From Branchiostoma lanceolatum (Eukaryota > Chordata > Leptocardii > Amphioxiformes > Branchiostomatidae): a stretch of DNA of 64,000 nt. Positions 1-12,740 of the stretch are shown one piece after another. The position numbers were made by a program, and so were the translations under genes. The notes below the pieces were generated by a model. The model did no database searches and was not told where the DNA came from. It saw nothing but the letters and a program-made list of their open reading frames with translations. The stretch covers positions 21,927,193-21,991,192 of the forward strand of contig NC_089723.1 of NCBI RefSeq assembly GCF_035083965.1, read 5' to 3'. How positions within the stretch are numbered: position 1 is the stretch's first letter; each line of letters opens with the position of its first letter.

Positions 1-177
1 CCACAGAAGATAAATGTATCAAGCATCAGGTCACAGGAAGTACATGGATGATATCAGCGCGCTCATCAATTTCCACCTGATTTTGAAAAAGAATCCCATT
101 CAGAGATGGTCAATATGTCTTTCCAAAATGGGAAATATGTCGTGTTGTAGCCTTAATTGTAATTCTAGAAGTTTCAC

Positions 178-183
178 TTTATT
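178..183 (-). terminator. Poly(A) signal of IF-A, copy 1
   Basis: An AATAAA hexamer is read on the minus strand about 180 bp downstream of the last recognised IF-A coding exon. It is conserved at the matching place in copy 2. It supports the idea that the transcript ends shortly after the rod domain. Confidence 0.5.
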
Positions 184-364
184 GAATACAGGAATAAAAG
201 ACCTGTTGGTTGTTATACCATATTTGTCTCTTCGACTCTTTTTACAATGATTATGGTGTCTAATTTGGCCATCTTATTTTTCGCCATCTTGTTTTCCTCG
301 CCATCTTTTTCTGTTTTAGCATTCAATTTGGAGTTGATGTCATCCATGAAAATTGCCTGTTTAC

Positions 365-3262
365 CTCATCTCCTCCCCTTCCAACAGCTTCCTGTAAGCT
401 GCTATTTCAATGTCGAGCGCCAGTTTGACGTTCATCAGCTCCTGGTAGTTGGTGAGATTCTGGGCCATCTCCAGCTTCATCTTCTCGATCTGCGCCTCCC
501 GTTTCCCGATGGCCTGCCTGTATCCTTCAACCTCCTTCAGCATGCGGGCCTCTGTCAGCTTTAGGCTGTCTTCTAAAGCACCGTTCTGTCAGGAATACAA
601 GAGAACATGGGATGAGTATATATTGGCAAATGATAGAGTACCTAACACTAACTCTAAGGCAGAAAAGCAGATATTGGAGAGTCAATAGTTTAGAGACAGG
701 CAGAAATATACAACTAATGGCAATTTACACATCACTAGTTTGAATACAATGTAATCAGTCTTATAATCCAGTTTAAACATCGTTGAGACATTTGATCACT
801 TTTATAGATACACTATATACACAAGAGAAATTGTTTGTGCCCACGTGTGTTCGGAGATCAGAGGTCATGTAGAAGAAAGTATGACTGTTTATGTCCAAAA
901 AAATGTTGAAACGTCCACAGGCTACCTCACAACACTTATGTTGACAGCATCACACACTCACCTTGCTCCTGATAGCCTCGGACTCGGCCCTTATGGTGCT
1001 GAGCTTCTTTTGGAATCCAGCCACTTCTGTCCTGGCAGCTGCAAGAGCCTCGCTGTCTTTCTCCCGTAGCAGGGCTATCTCCGCAAACTGTCACATATAG
1101 CAGCAAAGACAAGTGGCAACATTCCATAGATATGGTTATACGGTTATATAAGGTATGAATTTAAGTATTCAAAACTAGATAGTAGAAACAATCGGTCATT
1201 TTAGATGGCGTTTTTACCATTAGACATATTTATCTGCATAAAGCTTGCGTAATTGGCCCTCTACATATCACATCAGCCTCGTAGGTCCTTAACAGTGGCT
1301 GGTCATACTGCACGACTTTTGTACATTAAGTGGCAACTTGCCCCATCTAACCTTTGCATGTCCACACGTGGGTCCCAGCGTCGTTTGAAGCTATCAATTA
1401 GGGATTCTTCAGACGTTCTTTGTATTTATACAACTACTAAGCTGTCTCCTGAAAAGAGAATCTTTTTCAAGCACAAACGTTCTGGATTAGCCTTATCTTT
1501 TTTTACCTTCTCCTTGTACTTGGCTTCGGCATCTTGCTTGTTAGCCTGCCCGATCGTCTCGTACTGTTCACGGATCTCCTTCAGGGTGTCGCTGAGATCT
1601 GGTCCCGTCATCACCGGCTGCTGAGACTTTATCTTAGTCACAGTCAGAGCCAACTCTTCCTGCAGAACTGTCATTTCCTGTAAAATGTGCCCATATTTAT
1701 AAAGCGTTATTGTGGGGTAGAGTACATACAGGGTGTTGGTCCCAGAACCCATGAAGTTACAATCCTATCATTTCACCGATCTTGTGCCCGTAAATTGCAA
1801 ATCATAATCAGGAAATGATACTAATGTCGTAGAAAGCCAAAGTTACAATCCTATCATTTCACCGATCTTGTGCCCGTAAATTACAAATCATAATCAGGAA
1901 ATGATACTAATGTCGTAGAAAGCCAAAGTCAATACCAAATTAAAAAAACAAGATCTGAAAGAATAAAAGATAAGAATCTATTGTATGGTATACCATACTC
2001 TGTGTGTTTAGCCATTTGTTCAACCTTCCTGACCACTTAGCTATTTCATGATGAAGGAAAAATTATTTGCAAAACTTTTTTATTCACACGCTTGCATCAG
2101 TTTTGGGGTTGCCGGAGGATATCAATATGAGCGAGTCAACATTACTTAACTTGCTAACTAAATGATTGGTATGACAAACAGATAGACTAGCTTACCTCCG
2201 AGTGAGTCTTCCTCACAAACTCAATCTCTTCCTGTGCGACCACCAGCCTGCTCTCGAAGCCCACACGCGCCGCTGTGATGACTTCCAGTTCCTGAAACAG
2301 TATGGATTATTTCAGGGTAGTAAAGTAAAACGTTCTTTATACCCCATTCCTCTAGGACGGCGCTCTCCCTGCGCGCTCTATGCAACCTCAGCGCTCAACG
2401 AATTTCATTAAAAAACGAATAAAAACGAACTTTTTTGCGCTTGGTGCGTTTTGCTGTCTTTTCAGTCATACTTCTACGTTGCATAACATTCTAATTAAGT
2501 AATCAAGGATTAGACAAATCTGACGTAGTAAGGGGACGAAGCTTACCATCTTGTGCTTCTCGATGTCAGCCTTCAGCTCTGAGCGCACTGATATCTGGTC
2601 CTCGCACCTATAACAAAACATGTGGACCATGCTTAGTAACGTGTGTAACGTGTGGACCATGCTGAATAACCGACCGACTGACCAACAGACCGACCGACCC
2701 ACCGATTGACCAACCAACCAACCAACCAACCAACCAACCAACCAACGCCCTAGCTACCAACCAATGCAATGAAGAAAGAAAGAAACGTTTTGTTGAAACC
2801 TTGAAATGCTAAGAGAATTGCGTAGTTAATTGAAAGTAATGAATTTGAAAGCAATGATATAACGTACTTTCCCTGCCACTCCTCCGCCTGTGTCTGCCAG
2901 CTGTTCCTCTCCACCTCCACCTGGGCCTTCTCCTTCGACAGCTCGTCCACCTTAGTCCGCAGCTCCTTCAGCATCTCCTCGAACTTTGCCTTGTCGACGG
3001 GAGCGGCTTTGACCTGGGCGGCCTGCAGCTGAACCTCCAGGGTGGCGTTGCTCTCGTTCAGGGCTCGCACCCTGTCGATGTAGGTAGCAAAGCGGTCGTT
3101 GAGGATGCCGAGCTCTTTCTTCTCGCTGGCGCGGGTCATCCTGGCGTCGCTGAGAGTTTGCAGCGCGCCTTCGGAAGCTTGCATGGTCGAAAACGAGCCC
3201 CCGCTGCTGGAGGAAGAATACTGAGTGGTTACAACGGTCGTTCGTGACACCTGAGCGGCTAT
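365..3262 (-). CDS. Intermediate filament gene A, copy 1, start ATG lost
   Basis: Six minus-strand exons with consensus splice sites: 3262-2868, 2607-2547 (61 bp), 2291-2196 (96 bp), 1677-1507 (171 bp), 1087-962 (126 bp) and 585-365 (221 bp). Except for the 171-bp exon these are vertebrate type III IF exon sizes. Exon 1 carries coil 1A ([19 protein letters not shown]) and a coil 1B without the 42-residue insert of lamins and protostome IFs. Exon 6 ends in the helix-termination motif [11 protein letters not shown]. The product should form coiled-coil dimers and cytoplasmic filaments. After EGEE the reading is Met-Arg-stop if the last donor is not used, giving a tailless protein. At the position of the copy 2 start ATG this copy has ATA (3262-3260). 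The next in-frame ATG is at 3184-3182, so an N-terminally shortened protein is possible. The head has eight residues absent from copy 2. The subtype within the IF family is not assigned. Confidence 0.85.
1754..1927. repeat. 87-bp direct tandem duplication in an IF-A intron
   Basis: Two adjacent, nearly identical 87-bp units start at 1754 and 1841, in the intron between the 96-bp and 171-bp exons. The same pair exists in copy 2, so the small duplication is older than the split of the two copies. Confidence 0.85.
2707..2746. repeat. CCAA tetranucleotide microsatellite
   Basis: About ten CCAA units lie in the first intron of IF-A. The array is visibly longer in copy 2 (38494-38552), as expected of a fast-mutating microsatellite. 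Confidence 0.9.
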
Positions 3263-3299
3263 GCTATCCTGGTGGGAGCTTCGAACAGGCTTGGAGGAG

Positions 3300-6200
3300 A
3301 ACTGCTTGTCAGAACCTGGACGTTCTTACCAGAGAGCCGTAGGCGGTGGGTTCTGAGCTATACCAGCGTGCGGTTAAAGCCTTTTAAGCCGTCCATATTT
3401 GTTTAAGTTCATCAGTGTAACCACCCTCTGTCAATCACTCAGTCAGGAAGGCGCTTCATTGGTGAGGTGTTGTGTACAGGGATACGGGAGGGTCCCTGTG
3501 CATATAAGTGTTGAAGAAGCCACCAGAAATGGCCTAAAATGCAGACAGATGTCATTGACTAATGATGTCCGGTCAAGAGCTGACTAGGACGATGTGCGGG
3601 GCATTCCGGAACCCAGATATGTGGGGCAATCAAATAGCCAATGTAAATGATGGTCGCAGCCTTCCATTTATGAACTTATCAGATTAAAAAAGATGTATCT
3701 ACGTCTGCAATGAATTTAGAATTAATTTATGGCTGTAACCTCTCCATGAACCTTTACCTCTGGCCTCCGAAGCTTCGGGAAGTTGAAGAGGTCATGCCTT
3801 TAGGAACCAGAGAGTTGTAATCCTCTACAGCATTGCTGTCTATTAGGGTACTTTAAGACCTTGACATGATAAGTAATTCCGGGGTACTGTAGGCGTTCAT
3901 TGCTGTACGGACGTATTTTTAATACTTTGTAGGAAGGGTCATACGAGTAACTGGAAAACAAAGGTAAAGTAGTGTGTTATGGTACCAAATGTTAAATTTA
4001 TGTTATGGTTAATTCAATATATACCACTGGAAACGTTATCTGAGAAATAACAGACGTTTCATATGTTCGTACAGCATCCTTCATCAGTGAACAATAAATT
4101 TTTTATCATTCGTTCCTGGATGCCTCACCTTCATAAAAGTGCTGAATAGATGTTTCTGTTTTATAATGTTTAAATATCGTTATCCGTAATTGGAGTATGG
4201 GAGGTATCAAAGGGTTGGGTTCGCAGTATGAAACAAATGCAATGTAAAGGGCACACCGTTGACATATAAGTTCTGTTATTTGGGGTAATCAAATGTTTGA
4301 GGTAGTTTCCGCACCACTGCGGAAATTCTGCGCAAACATTTTACACTGGAACAAACCTTATTCGTTCATATTCTTCTCCGCAGTATATTTTGAATCTTTG
4401 ATTTATGTCTTAAGATTCTGCAAAATCCTGTACAACGCCTCAACGGAAGGAAACGTGGGGGAATTTACGCTCTTTAAGTGCCAGTATCATAGTATGTAGG
4501 GCAGGTAAATGTTTGATGTGGACACAGTCTTGAATTCGACACGATGCCTGGGAATCTTAAGAATTACATGTACGTAATGTATCAATAATAAACTCGGACC
4601 GCTCATGTTGCTAGATCGCTGTGCACACTTGCACACCAAGCTTCAAATTTTGAAAAAGTTGCCAAGAGCAATATGCATGGGGCATAACGGTACCAGTGGA
4701 TCCGTCCCAGTTTTCACGCAACCAAAATGTTCTTTCAAATCGATAGTTGCGAAATGGTTATAAATTAACTACTAGACATGGCATTAGGCATAACTACGTG
4801 ACTGCCGGTTACCACTTGCCTGACTCAGTAGATACCCAAAAAAATGATATACTGTAACAGTAATTGTTTTTACTGGCTTGAAGACTGTTCGCCCCCAAAG
4901 CAGCTGTTCAGAACATACCTTTAGACAATGTCTGAACACCTCAGTAACTTTGACGTAAAACGTAACATGATTTCATTATAATGTTTCAGGCCGCTGTCCT
5001 TCCTGATTATAATGCCTTCGTGTTATCTTCCTACAGACCTCAAAGATGTCCGAAAGTAATAATATGGTTACATTTGCAACCGGGGCCCGGCCGGGCTTTT
5101 TGCGGTAACGAAATAAGGTCTACATCGATATGTAGTCATAGATTATTCTAATTACCATTCTTAAACGTTTCGGGTAATCATACTTTTCGTTCCCGCAAAC
5201 TGCCCGGTCGGTTTGTGACCATAGCATACGACTGGTATGGCATCAGATAATTAGTCAAGATGTCTGAAATCATACACTGAGTAAATGTTTAATCAAGGAC
5301 ATACTTAGTATGTCTTCTGTTTGAACCCTACAACCCACATAACAGTAGTTTACTTAATACTATTTTTTAAAGACGTTCACATGTTCAAGACGAAATGAAT
5401 ACTTTCGTTCTCGGTATGTTTTATTATACTATTAGGATCTTAATACTTTGCATATGAAACGCTTTGAACATCAAACATAACGTAAATCAACAACATCTAC
5501 TCTGACTTTGTGAGCATTAGCACTGGTGCTGAGTTTTAAATTTTTACATTCTAATGGATTATGCAACCTATCAGTGTATGTATCCATGGACAACTGAAAA
5601 AAAACACAGATCAGGGGACCTGATCAGTGTATCTACTGGTGAAATAGATAAATGAATTCGAAGTTAAGTTTGTTGGGATAAAGCTTACCATACGCTTTGT
5701 GATCACATGATGGAGAACAGGTTTTCTGGTTGTCGACTAAAAACTACGTCAATGTTCCAATTTTGATTTTGAATTTAAACCTTATTGTTGGATATGTTCA
5801 TACTTTTCATTATGTAGGAATAGTTTTGTCTGGCTCTTCTAATCATGAAATTATCAAGAAATCATCTAGAATTCAAGTCATTGCAGCTGTAATTTGTTCA
5901 ATATTTTTTTAGTTTCATTCTTCAATTGACAAAGCAATCGCACAATGACAGGCACAAAATAACATACAAAACATTTGAAGTATATCGTGACATAGTTGTC
6001 CTGTTATTTTTCCAGTTGAATACCGGTCTCTGGGTAAAATATGGTACAGATTATCAATGTCGGTTGACTGGCTGATTTAGTAGTGATCAACAAAACAGTG
6101 AAACTGAAACAAACAAATTGTAAAACAGACACCTGTCCAGACCAAATAGCTTTGATTACATATTCGCTGATCGGTAAATTATTCATATATCTCAACCTTT

Positions 6201-6700
6201 AAAGTTGGTTCGTGTAATGCTTGTAAGCATGTGAAGCTGCGAATACAATGCTTGATTTACGTATCTTTGATACTTTCTGAATTACTTGCCTCCGCTTTTC
6301 TTATGACCGATCATGGCGAAGACAAGAGCTGTTTGTAATGATGCGGTCGAGTTGCCTAATAATGAAGAGTCGTTCGATTAGCATTGCTTTGATGTTCAAC
6401 ATCTGTCACATGCAGCTGTTGGACTCAGCACACAGTGTAGACATCCCACTGCTCCGGTGATGCTCAATGGTTCAAGGATCAGAATGACCTGCGATGGGAC
6501 GAGAAAGTAAATGAATAAGACAGTTTATACGATGAGAAGTGATATAGACGTTTTGGGTATTGATAGTTTTGGGTATGATATATGTTGTATCGTCGATGCT
6601 ATATGTGTAAACAACATTACCTTAATTCACTCTTTGAAGGTATGCATTTGCCCTTTTCTGCTAAAATATTACATTAAGCACCTTTGATATTCAAGCACAA
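3300..6700. other. Intergenic region between IF-A and IF-B, copy 1
   Basis: No coding exon was recognised. The first 300 bp are the upstream region of IF-A and stay similar to copy 2, including a CArG-like AAATATGG near 3395. The rest is AT-rich and aligns only loosely with 39100-40600 and 45632-47300. Near 4780 it keeps the uninterrupted target site of the LINE that sits in copy 2. Confidence 0.6.
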
Positions 6701-6747
6701 ACCTTCTCGTTGTGTGGGAGTAACATTGGTCTGCAGCATGTTCAGTA

Positions 6748-9545
6748 CTAGAACATTCCCCTCTGGGTGGTCATCGTTATTTGTTGGACACCGGTAGATG
6801 AAGATGACGAGCTCTGCAAACAAAAGTCAAAGATTCACAAACTTTTCAACTATGTCTACAATGTGAAAGACTTTGATGTCCTTCAGAGTTGTGTTTCTAT
6901 TTCACTTGGTGGATTTACGTGTTGCATAAACATTTTCTGATGTCAACGTAGAAAAAAAGATGAGTGTTTGCGTTCTCCACTTCTCATTATGGCCCATGTG
7001 AAGATTTACTACTCCGTAAAACATTAAATTTCTACCTCAGTTTTTCTTTCCGAGCAGAGGTTTTGGGGGGCGATTGTGACATTCTTATGATAGTCTTTTA
7101 TTCGAACTCCTAAGCAACCTCTGCCGCATGTCGATGCCTTAAAGGGCTAGGGGAGGTGTAGTTCTTTAAGAAATGTGCTGAAGTCCCTCCCCGTGCCCCT
7201 ATTTTAAGTAAATCTATTGATTGGTAGAGAAAATACATGTTGGGGAGTTCTTAGGGCATATGATAAGAAGGTCACAATCTTCCCCATCAACCTCTGCTCG
7301 GAGAGAAACTTTACCTGGCTTTGCAGGGTCTCAGTGCTGGTCATGACGGTGTTGAGCTGGCCTCGCAGCTCAGACAACTCCTTACGGGAGGTAATGAGTT
7401 CACCCCTGGCGGCCAGCATCGTCTTGCTGTCCCTCTCCCGTTCGAGCTCAAGCTCGGTGAACTGTGGGGAAACACAAACAGGAAGAGTGTCTCTCAAGTT
7501 AGTTGCTAGTGATGTACATTCACTGATGGTATACTTTCATTTCAATGACATCGTGTTGGCGTGGCGATTAAGGTGTTTGGCACTTTTCACAACTTTCCAA
7601 TTTCTACCCAGGTGTAAAAATGGGTACCTGACTCCGGACAGTTAAGGAGGTAAAATTCGGTGAAAGGAGGGCGTCGGACTTTGCCTTTCAACCCTGCCCT
7701 AGAAACAGTGGGTAACAACGTTAACCCACTGCTCATACGGCCTTAAAAAGGGCATACCTTTATCTTATACTTCCATTCTTTGAATCAATACTGACAAACC
7801 TGCTACATTTTGTTACAAAACTGCCACATTTTTTTTCTGACCAGCAATTCTCTTGGCTTCATCACAGCAAACATTACGTAGGCATCGAAACAAATATCAA
7901 TGATACCGATGCATGGCAACACAGCATCCAGATTTTTGTGTTTCACCTTCTCCTTGTACTTGGCCTCTGCTTCCTCCTGAATGTCCCGGCAGAAGTTTTC
8001 GTAGATCTGCCGCAGGTCGTACAACTCGGCGATGACATCTGGTCCAGCTTCCTGGGTCTGCTCCACGGCAACAATGGACAGGCTCTGGTTCAACTGGTCT
8101 TGAAGTTGTTTCAGTTCCTGCAATTCACAATTAGGAACTCATGGGAATATCCAGATTTATGACATATCCAAGGCATAGATAGCTCATTGTTCTACCCGGT
8201 TAGGCCCCCATTCTACCAAACGGCGAACGCGCTTCGACCTCGCTGTACCCTTATATGGATTTGTGTTACTCTTGCCTTTTTAACTGGAGTATTATGCATA
8301 ATGTAAAAGTATGGCTGAAAAGACAACAAAACACACAAAGCGTAAAAAGATCCCTTTTATACACAATAATTTCGTCAACTCGCTCGGTCGCGGCGAGGTC
8401 GCAACGAGGTCGCCAACCTTGTGGAACGTAGCTAAGTGTAAGTAGTTTAACTATTAGTAAGTAATTAATATTTTGGCATGGCGTTTGTTGGTACTTCGTG
8501 GCCTGAAGCAACACTAACATCAGCATTATAAAATTGACACGTACCTGCTTGTGAACCGTCACCATGAAATCGATCTCTTCCTGCATAGTAGCAAGTTTAT
8601 TCTGGAGGTCCACACGTATCAGTGTAACAGCATACAGGTCCTAGAGGAAGAAAACAATGTCAAGTAGATAACTCCTTCCTATCTATGCTTTGCAGATAAA
8701 CAGGAGGAATATTGTACAGTAAGACATTCCAAACATGGTAAGCACAAGAATCAGATCCATGATTTTATTGGGTATCGACCTGACATGTTAGCATAGGACT
8801 TACTTTATTGAGCTTTGCAACCTCAGTATTCAGCTCGGCATGCCAGGCCGCCTCATCCTCCCACCTGTGTAGCAACAGACAGTCAGCAAACATTCAGTAT
8901 ATAGTTGATAACACAGATGGACATAATCATTTTAACTACTCGACACCTTCTCTTGCCACCTGTACACTCAGGTAGTGAGCGTTTTTTACACCCAGCACTT
9001 ACCATATTACTTTTCTTCCATGGAAATATTACGCTTACAAGACAGGCCTTACTGAATAAATCGGAGCTTGTGCCAAAACAATCTTACTTTTTCTTGTACT
9101 CCTCAGCCTGATCCCTCCATTTGTTCCTCTCCAGCACCATCTTGGCCTTGTCTTCGGACAGCTCGTCGACCAGCTTCCGCAGGTCTTTGGTCTCCTTCTC
9201 AAACAGCGCCTTCGTGTGTGCCGTCGTCTCAGTCGCCTGTAGCTTCAGAACCTGAGCCTCCAGTGCGGAGTTGCGTTGTTGGAGGGAGCGCATATTCTGG
9301 ATGTAGGAGGCGAAGCGGTTGTTCAGGGAGGACAGTTCCTCTTTCTCTTGGGACCGGGCCTTGCGTGCGCCGGCCATGGTCTGCAGCGCGCCGCCCGCCC
9401 CTCCCAGCGATGTGATGACATTGCCCGCTCTGATGGACCGTGTTCTTGCCTTGAACGATTCGGCTTCGCCTCTGTCGGCCAGAGAGGATCTCACAAAGCT
9501 ACGAATCGCCTCGCTCGTTTTCGGTTGAGTCGTTACGACGCTCAT
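6748..9545 (-). CDS. Intermediate filament gene B, copy 1
   Basis: Minus-strand exons: 9545-9088 with the start ATG, 8864-8804 (61 bp), 8640-8545 (96 bp), 8117-7947 (171 bp), 7461-7315 (147 bp) and a probable tail exon of about 6813-6748. The head is rich in Arg and Ser, and coil 1A contains LNNRFASYIQNMRSLQQRN. The 147-bp exon encodes 49 residues where paralogues and vertebrate IFs have 42, so coil 2 gains one heptad. The last exon would end VQQITMTTQRGMF before a stop; the same peptide with small changes is kept in copy 2. The usual 221-bp exon for the helix-termination motif was not found between 7315 and 6813, or further down to 3300. The gene is transcribed away from IF-C. The IF assignment is firm; the tail exon and its splice site are less certain, because two adjacent AG dinucleotides are possible. 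Confidence 0.82.
8190..8450. repeat. Degenerate dispersed repeat, GCGCTC-rich family
   Basis: A recurring module has a GC-rich stretch with GCGCTC or CGACCTCGC words and an A/T-rich stretch resembling ATTCGTTAAAAACGAA. It appears in introns here, at 2340-2480, 14340-14420, 28318-28430, 38125-38260 and 48530-48770. It behaves like an old dispersed MITE or SINE family. Boundaries cannot be fixed by eye. Confidence 0.45.
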
Positions 9546-11156
9546 TTTGGTTTGACTTGATTCGACCGTAGCTTCTTCTTATCTTTTGTGGCTAGTCTAA
9601 GGCCACCAATGAAGAGGTTTTGGCGCACTGCTGCCTTTTACTGAAAACTTCTGCCAGAGATATTACTCTGCAGCTAGACTGTTCTTTTTCGGATAGTTGG
9701 TTATTTCAAGATCAACTATGTAAGCATCAGCTGTCAGTCACTTAGTCCATGTCCAACCAGGCACATCTACTGATTCATACATGACAGCGCACGAATAGGA
9801 CAAGGAACATCAAGAACTAATGCCTTATATATGGACATGTCATTACCAAGATGGAGCGAAAAGAAATTCTGCGTAGACGTTGACTAGCGGATGACCCCTG
9901 GTTAGCAGCGATGTGGAATGCTGCCTTGACGTTCCCTCTAACTACAGCCTAACAGGTCATGAAATATGAAAGATGGTATTTAGGTCTCACTGGAAGAGAA
10001 AGGATAAAGGACATCATTACCCGTCCATTTACATTACGCCTGTTTTTCCTGACACAGCTCCCCAAACCAATGTTTGATAAGTTTTTACAACGATGATGAA
10101 CATTTCATTTTCGCACTTCTTTAATTGCCAATCAATAGCTGCGTACATAATACAACTGGTTCTCAAAAGAACTGTTGGTACAGATATAAGTGTAAAATGG
10201 GTGTTGCCTTGACTCATATCAAACATTTTGTTGCCCTAAATACTAAAGACCTGTAATATTTTCACTCATCGCATTCCGTTTGGATCCTATCCTACTCAAC
10301 GTAGTCTTGAAAACAAAATGACGATGGAATTCAATGCATGCAAATAAAATGTCACTACATTACGTTATATACGAAATAGGCTCTGGTAACAAATAGATAC
10401 GGAGCACTTTTGGAGCATAGTCTTCACTGACGAGATACAAGCTTGTTTTCCCTCAAACATTTGATTGCCCTACATACTCTTCAGCTCATCAGCAGTTCAC
10501 GCATAACTTTCTATATGTCTTTGTCTTTGTCTTTATTGAAGAAAATTCATTAGTGGTGTGCCCTAAGGCACACCACTAGTCTTCCTGGACTTCTTAACAT
10601 CATACAATACAACATCAAAATAACAATACATGCATTGACGATAACAACATAACAACATTCAATATTTACATTAATTACAGATAACTGATTACATGTCATT
10701 TAAAAAAACTATCTAATTGAAATTGATTCAAGAATCTACTTAAAATTAGAGGTCCTTCCTTAATTGAGTAAAATCATTTGCGATACAATGCCACTTTACT
10801 TATGAATCAGTTCTACACTTTATAACCATATGGCTATATGAAGCCATAGGGTGGTAACGAAAGGTCGCGAACCTGTGACGTGTTGACACTTTGGGGCCTG
10901 ATATGTCCTCTGTAAACTTGGTTGAACCCAGTAAACTATCTGGTGTTTCTATAATCTGGAACAGCGTTGTTAACCAATGGCAAGCATCGTGAGCCGAAGA
11001 GATTGACAGCAAGTGACTATGTGATTAAAGTTAAAACTGTGTGACGAAGTTGTGTACCGGGTACATGCTCTAGCACCGGTACTGACAACGCCTCGAGTGT
11101 CGTGCTCAGAAGCCAGTTCCAAAATCAAGACAAACTCGAAGCTCTAAGGAAACGCC
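9546..11156. promoter_or_regulatory. Head-to-head promoter region of IF-B and IF-C, copy 1
   Basis: About 1.6 kb separates the start codons of the divergently transcribed IF-B and IF-C genes. Apart from one inserted element, most of it is nearly identical to 49867-51157. It contains a CCAAT word near 10974 and no obvious TATA box close to either start. The IF-C ATG has a favourable context (GCCATGG). A shared bidirectional regulatory role is inferred from the arrangement. Confidence 0.5.
10518..10833 (-). mobile_element. SINE-like or short LINE 3' insertion with target duplication
   Basis: A 316-bp insertion is flanked by the direct repeat CTATATG (10511-10517 and 10834-10840). On the minus strand it ends in AATAAAGACAAAGACAAAGA, a tail typical of a retroposon. 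Copy 2 has one CTATATG and no insert (about 50835-50841), which defines both ends exactly. No coding sequence was recognised. Confidence 0.75.
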
Positions 11157-12441
11157 ATGGCTAGCAAGGCAGCACGAGCGGACGTCGGCGGTGCAAAGCC
11201 TGTTGTCGCCCCCGCCATCCCGACCGAAGGAGCGATGCAGACCCTCGCTGACGCCAGGGCGACCCGCAGCAGTGAGAAGAGGGAGCTGGTGGTCCTGAAC
11301 GACCGCTTCGCCAACTACATCGAGAAGGTGCGCTCCCTGCAGGAACGGAACACCAAGCTGACGACCCAGATCAGGATCCAGGAGGCGCGGGAGGAGACCG
11401 ACATCGCGGAGCTGTACGAGACGGAGCTGACAGAGCTGAGGGCGCTGGTGGACCAGCTGACTCAGGAGAAGGCTCAGTTGGACGTCGAGAGCGCCAGCTG
11501 GCAGGCACGGACTCAGGAATGGCAGGCCAAGTAAGTCCACAGGTTCCTCTTTCATGTTTCACTCCATACCGTAGGTTTAGGAATATTATTGAACATAGCT
11601 CCTGACTAGAAACTGGAATGTACTGATCGTTTTAATTGACTATGACAGTTTCAGACTCAATATTATGTCATTAGGGCTCAAACAAATTGACGTGAAAAGA
11701 ACATTTTATCGATGTGATTACTTGACAGGTGCGAGACCGAGACTGCTACGACTGAGGCCATGCGGACAGAACTGGCAACGGTCAAAACGGTGGGTCTTCT
11801 CTTTCCGCTAAATCTCCATATTCCTGATATGCCATGGCGGAGATATCCAGATGTTTAGTGTGATCTTGTATTTCTGGAGTACCTATTGAGTTCTGCTACG
11901 TATCTTATCTCTTAACTGTTGCAACGGGGCACCGCAGAAGATCTGACAACCAGTTTTCTCCAATCTTCTCGGCTTTCGACCAGTCCATTCCCTGATACTA
12001 TCATCCATTGTTTGTCGTTGCCTACTTCTCTTTCTTCCTCCCTGGACGGTTTCTCGCACGGTAGTTTTGGCTAGTTCCGATGACCGTGATACATGGCCAC
12101 GCCACTTCAGTTTTTTTTTTTTTTCTTTACTGTGGTTAGGGGGTCTTACGGTCGTACAGACCGATGTTTTGTTTGACTCTGCAGCATTTGAGACACGGTC
12201 CCGCTATAGAATCCTCTTGAATCTTTTATTCTCTTTGTCTGTATAATGGAATGTTACGTATACAGTTGTTCAAAGTGACAGCAATTTGTGCAAACTGTTT
12301 TTTCAGGAGGTTGATGCAGCGACTGTGGAGCGTGTTGGGGTGGAAAACAAGCTGACCACCGCGCAGGAGGAGATTGCGTTCCTCAAGAGGGTCTATGATG
12401 AGGTAGGCATGTCCTTGTCACCGTGAATACTTTCATCAGGT

Positions 12442-12740
12442 TGGTGAATGACTGTATAGCAAAGATCTGTATTTACAGCCACATATTTATCAAGAGCCGA
12501 CGTTTCGATGATCGTCTGTCATCTTCTTTAGGGCAATTCTTACTGGTTCACTGTGCCCTGACTATGTATGTGACAATACTTTACGTTTGGGACTGCATTG
12601 TTAGCAGTAACACTTTGCTTCAGTGCACAGTGAACCAGTCAGAATTACCTTGATGAAGATGGTAGACGGCCATCGAAACGTCGGCTCTTGTTAAATATTT
12701 GGTTTTGAATAAAAGACTTTGCTATCCATGTCTTCGTCAC
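12442..12740. mobile_element. MITE with long terminal inverted repeats, IF-C intron
   Basis: The first and second halves are inverted copies of each other, with CCGACGTTTCGATG on the left and CATCGAAACGTCGG on the right and ends near CTTTGCTAT. The centre includes GGTTCACTG and its complement. The same element is at 52488-52788, and a related partial copy lies at about 16110-16250 and 56080-56290. No ORF of note; a non-autonomous DNA transposon is likely. Confidence 0.7.

Noticed and set aside
9068-9560. ORFs antisense to IF exon 1 (also at 11106-11562, 49389-49881 and 51107-51560)
   Set aside because: Shadows of GC-rich coiled-coil exons; the sense frame has coil 1A and correct splice sites.
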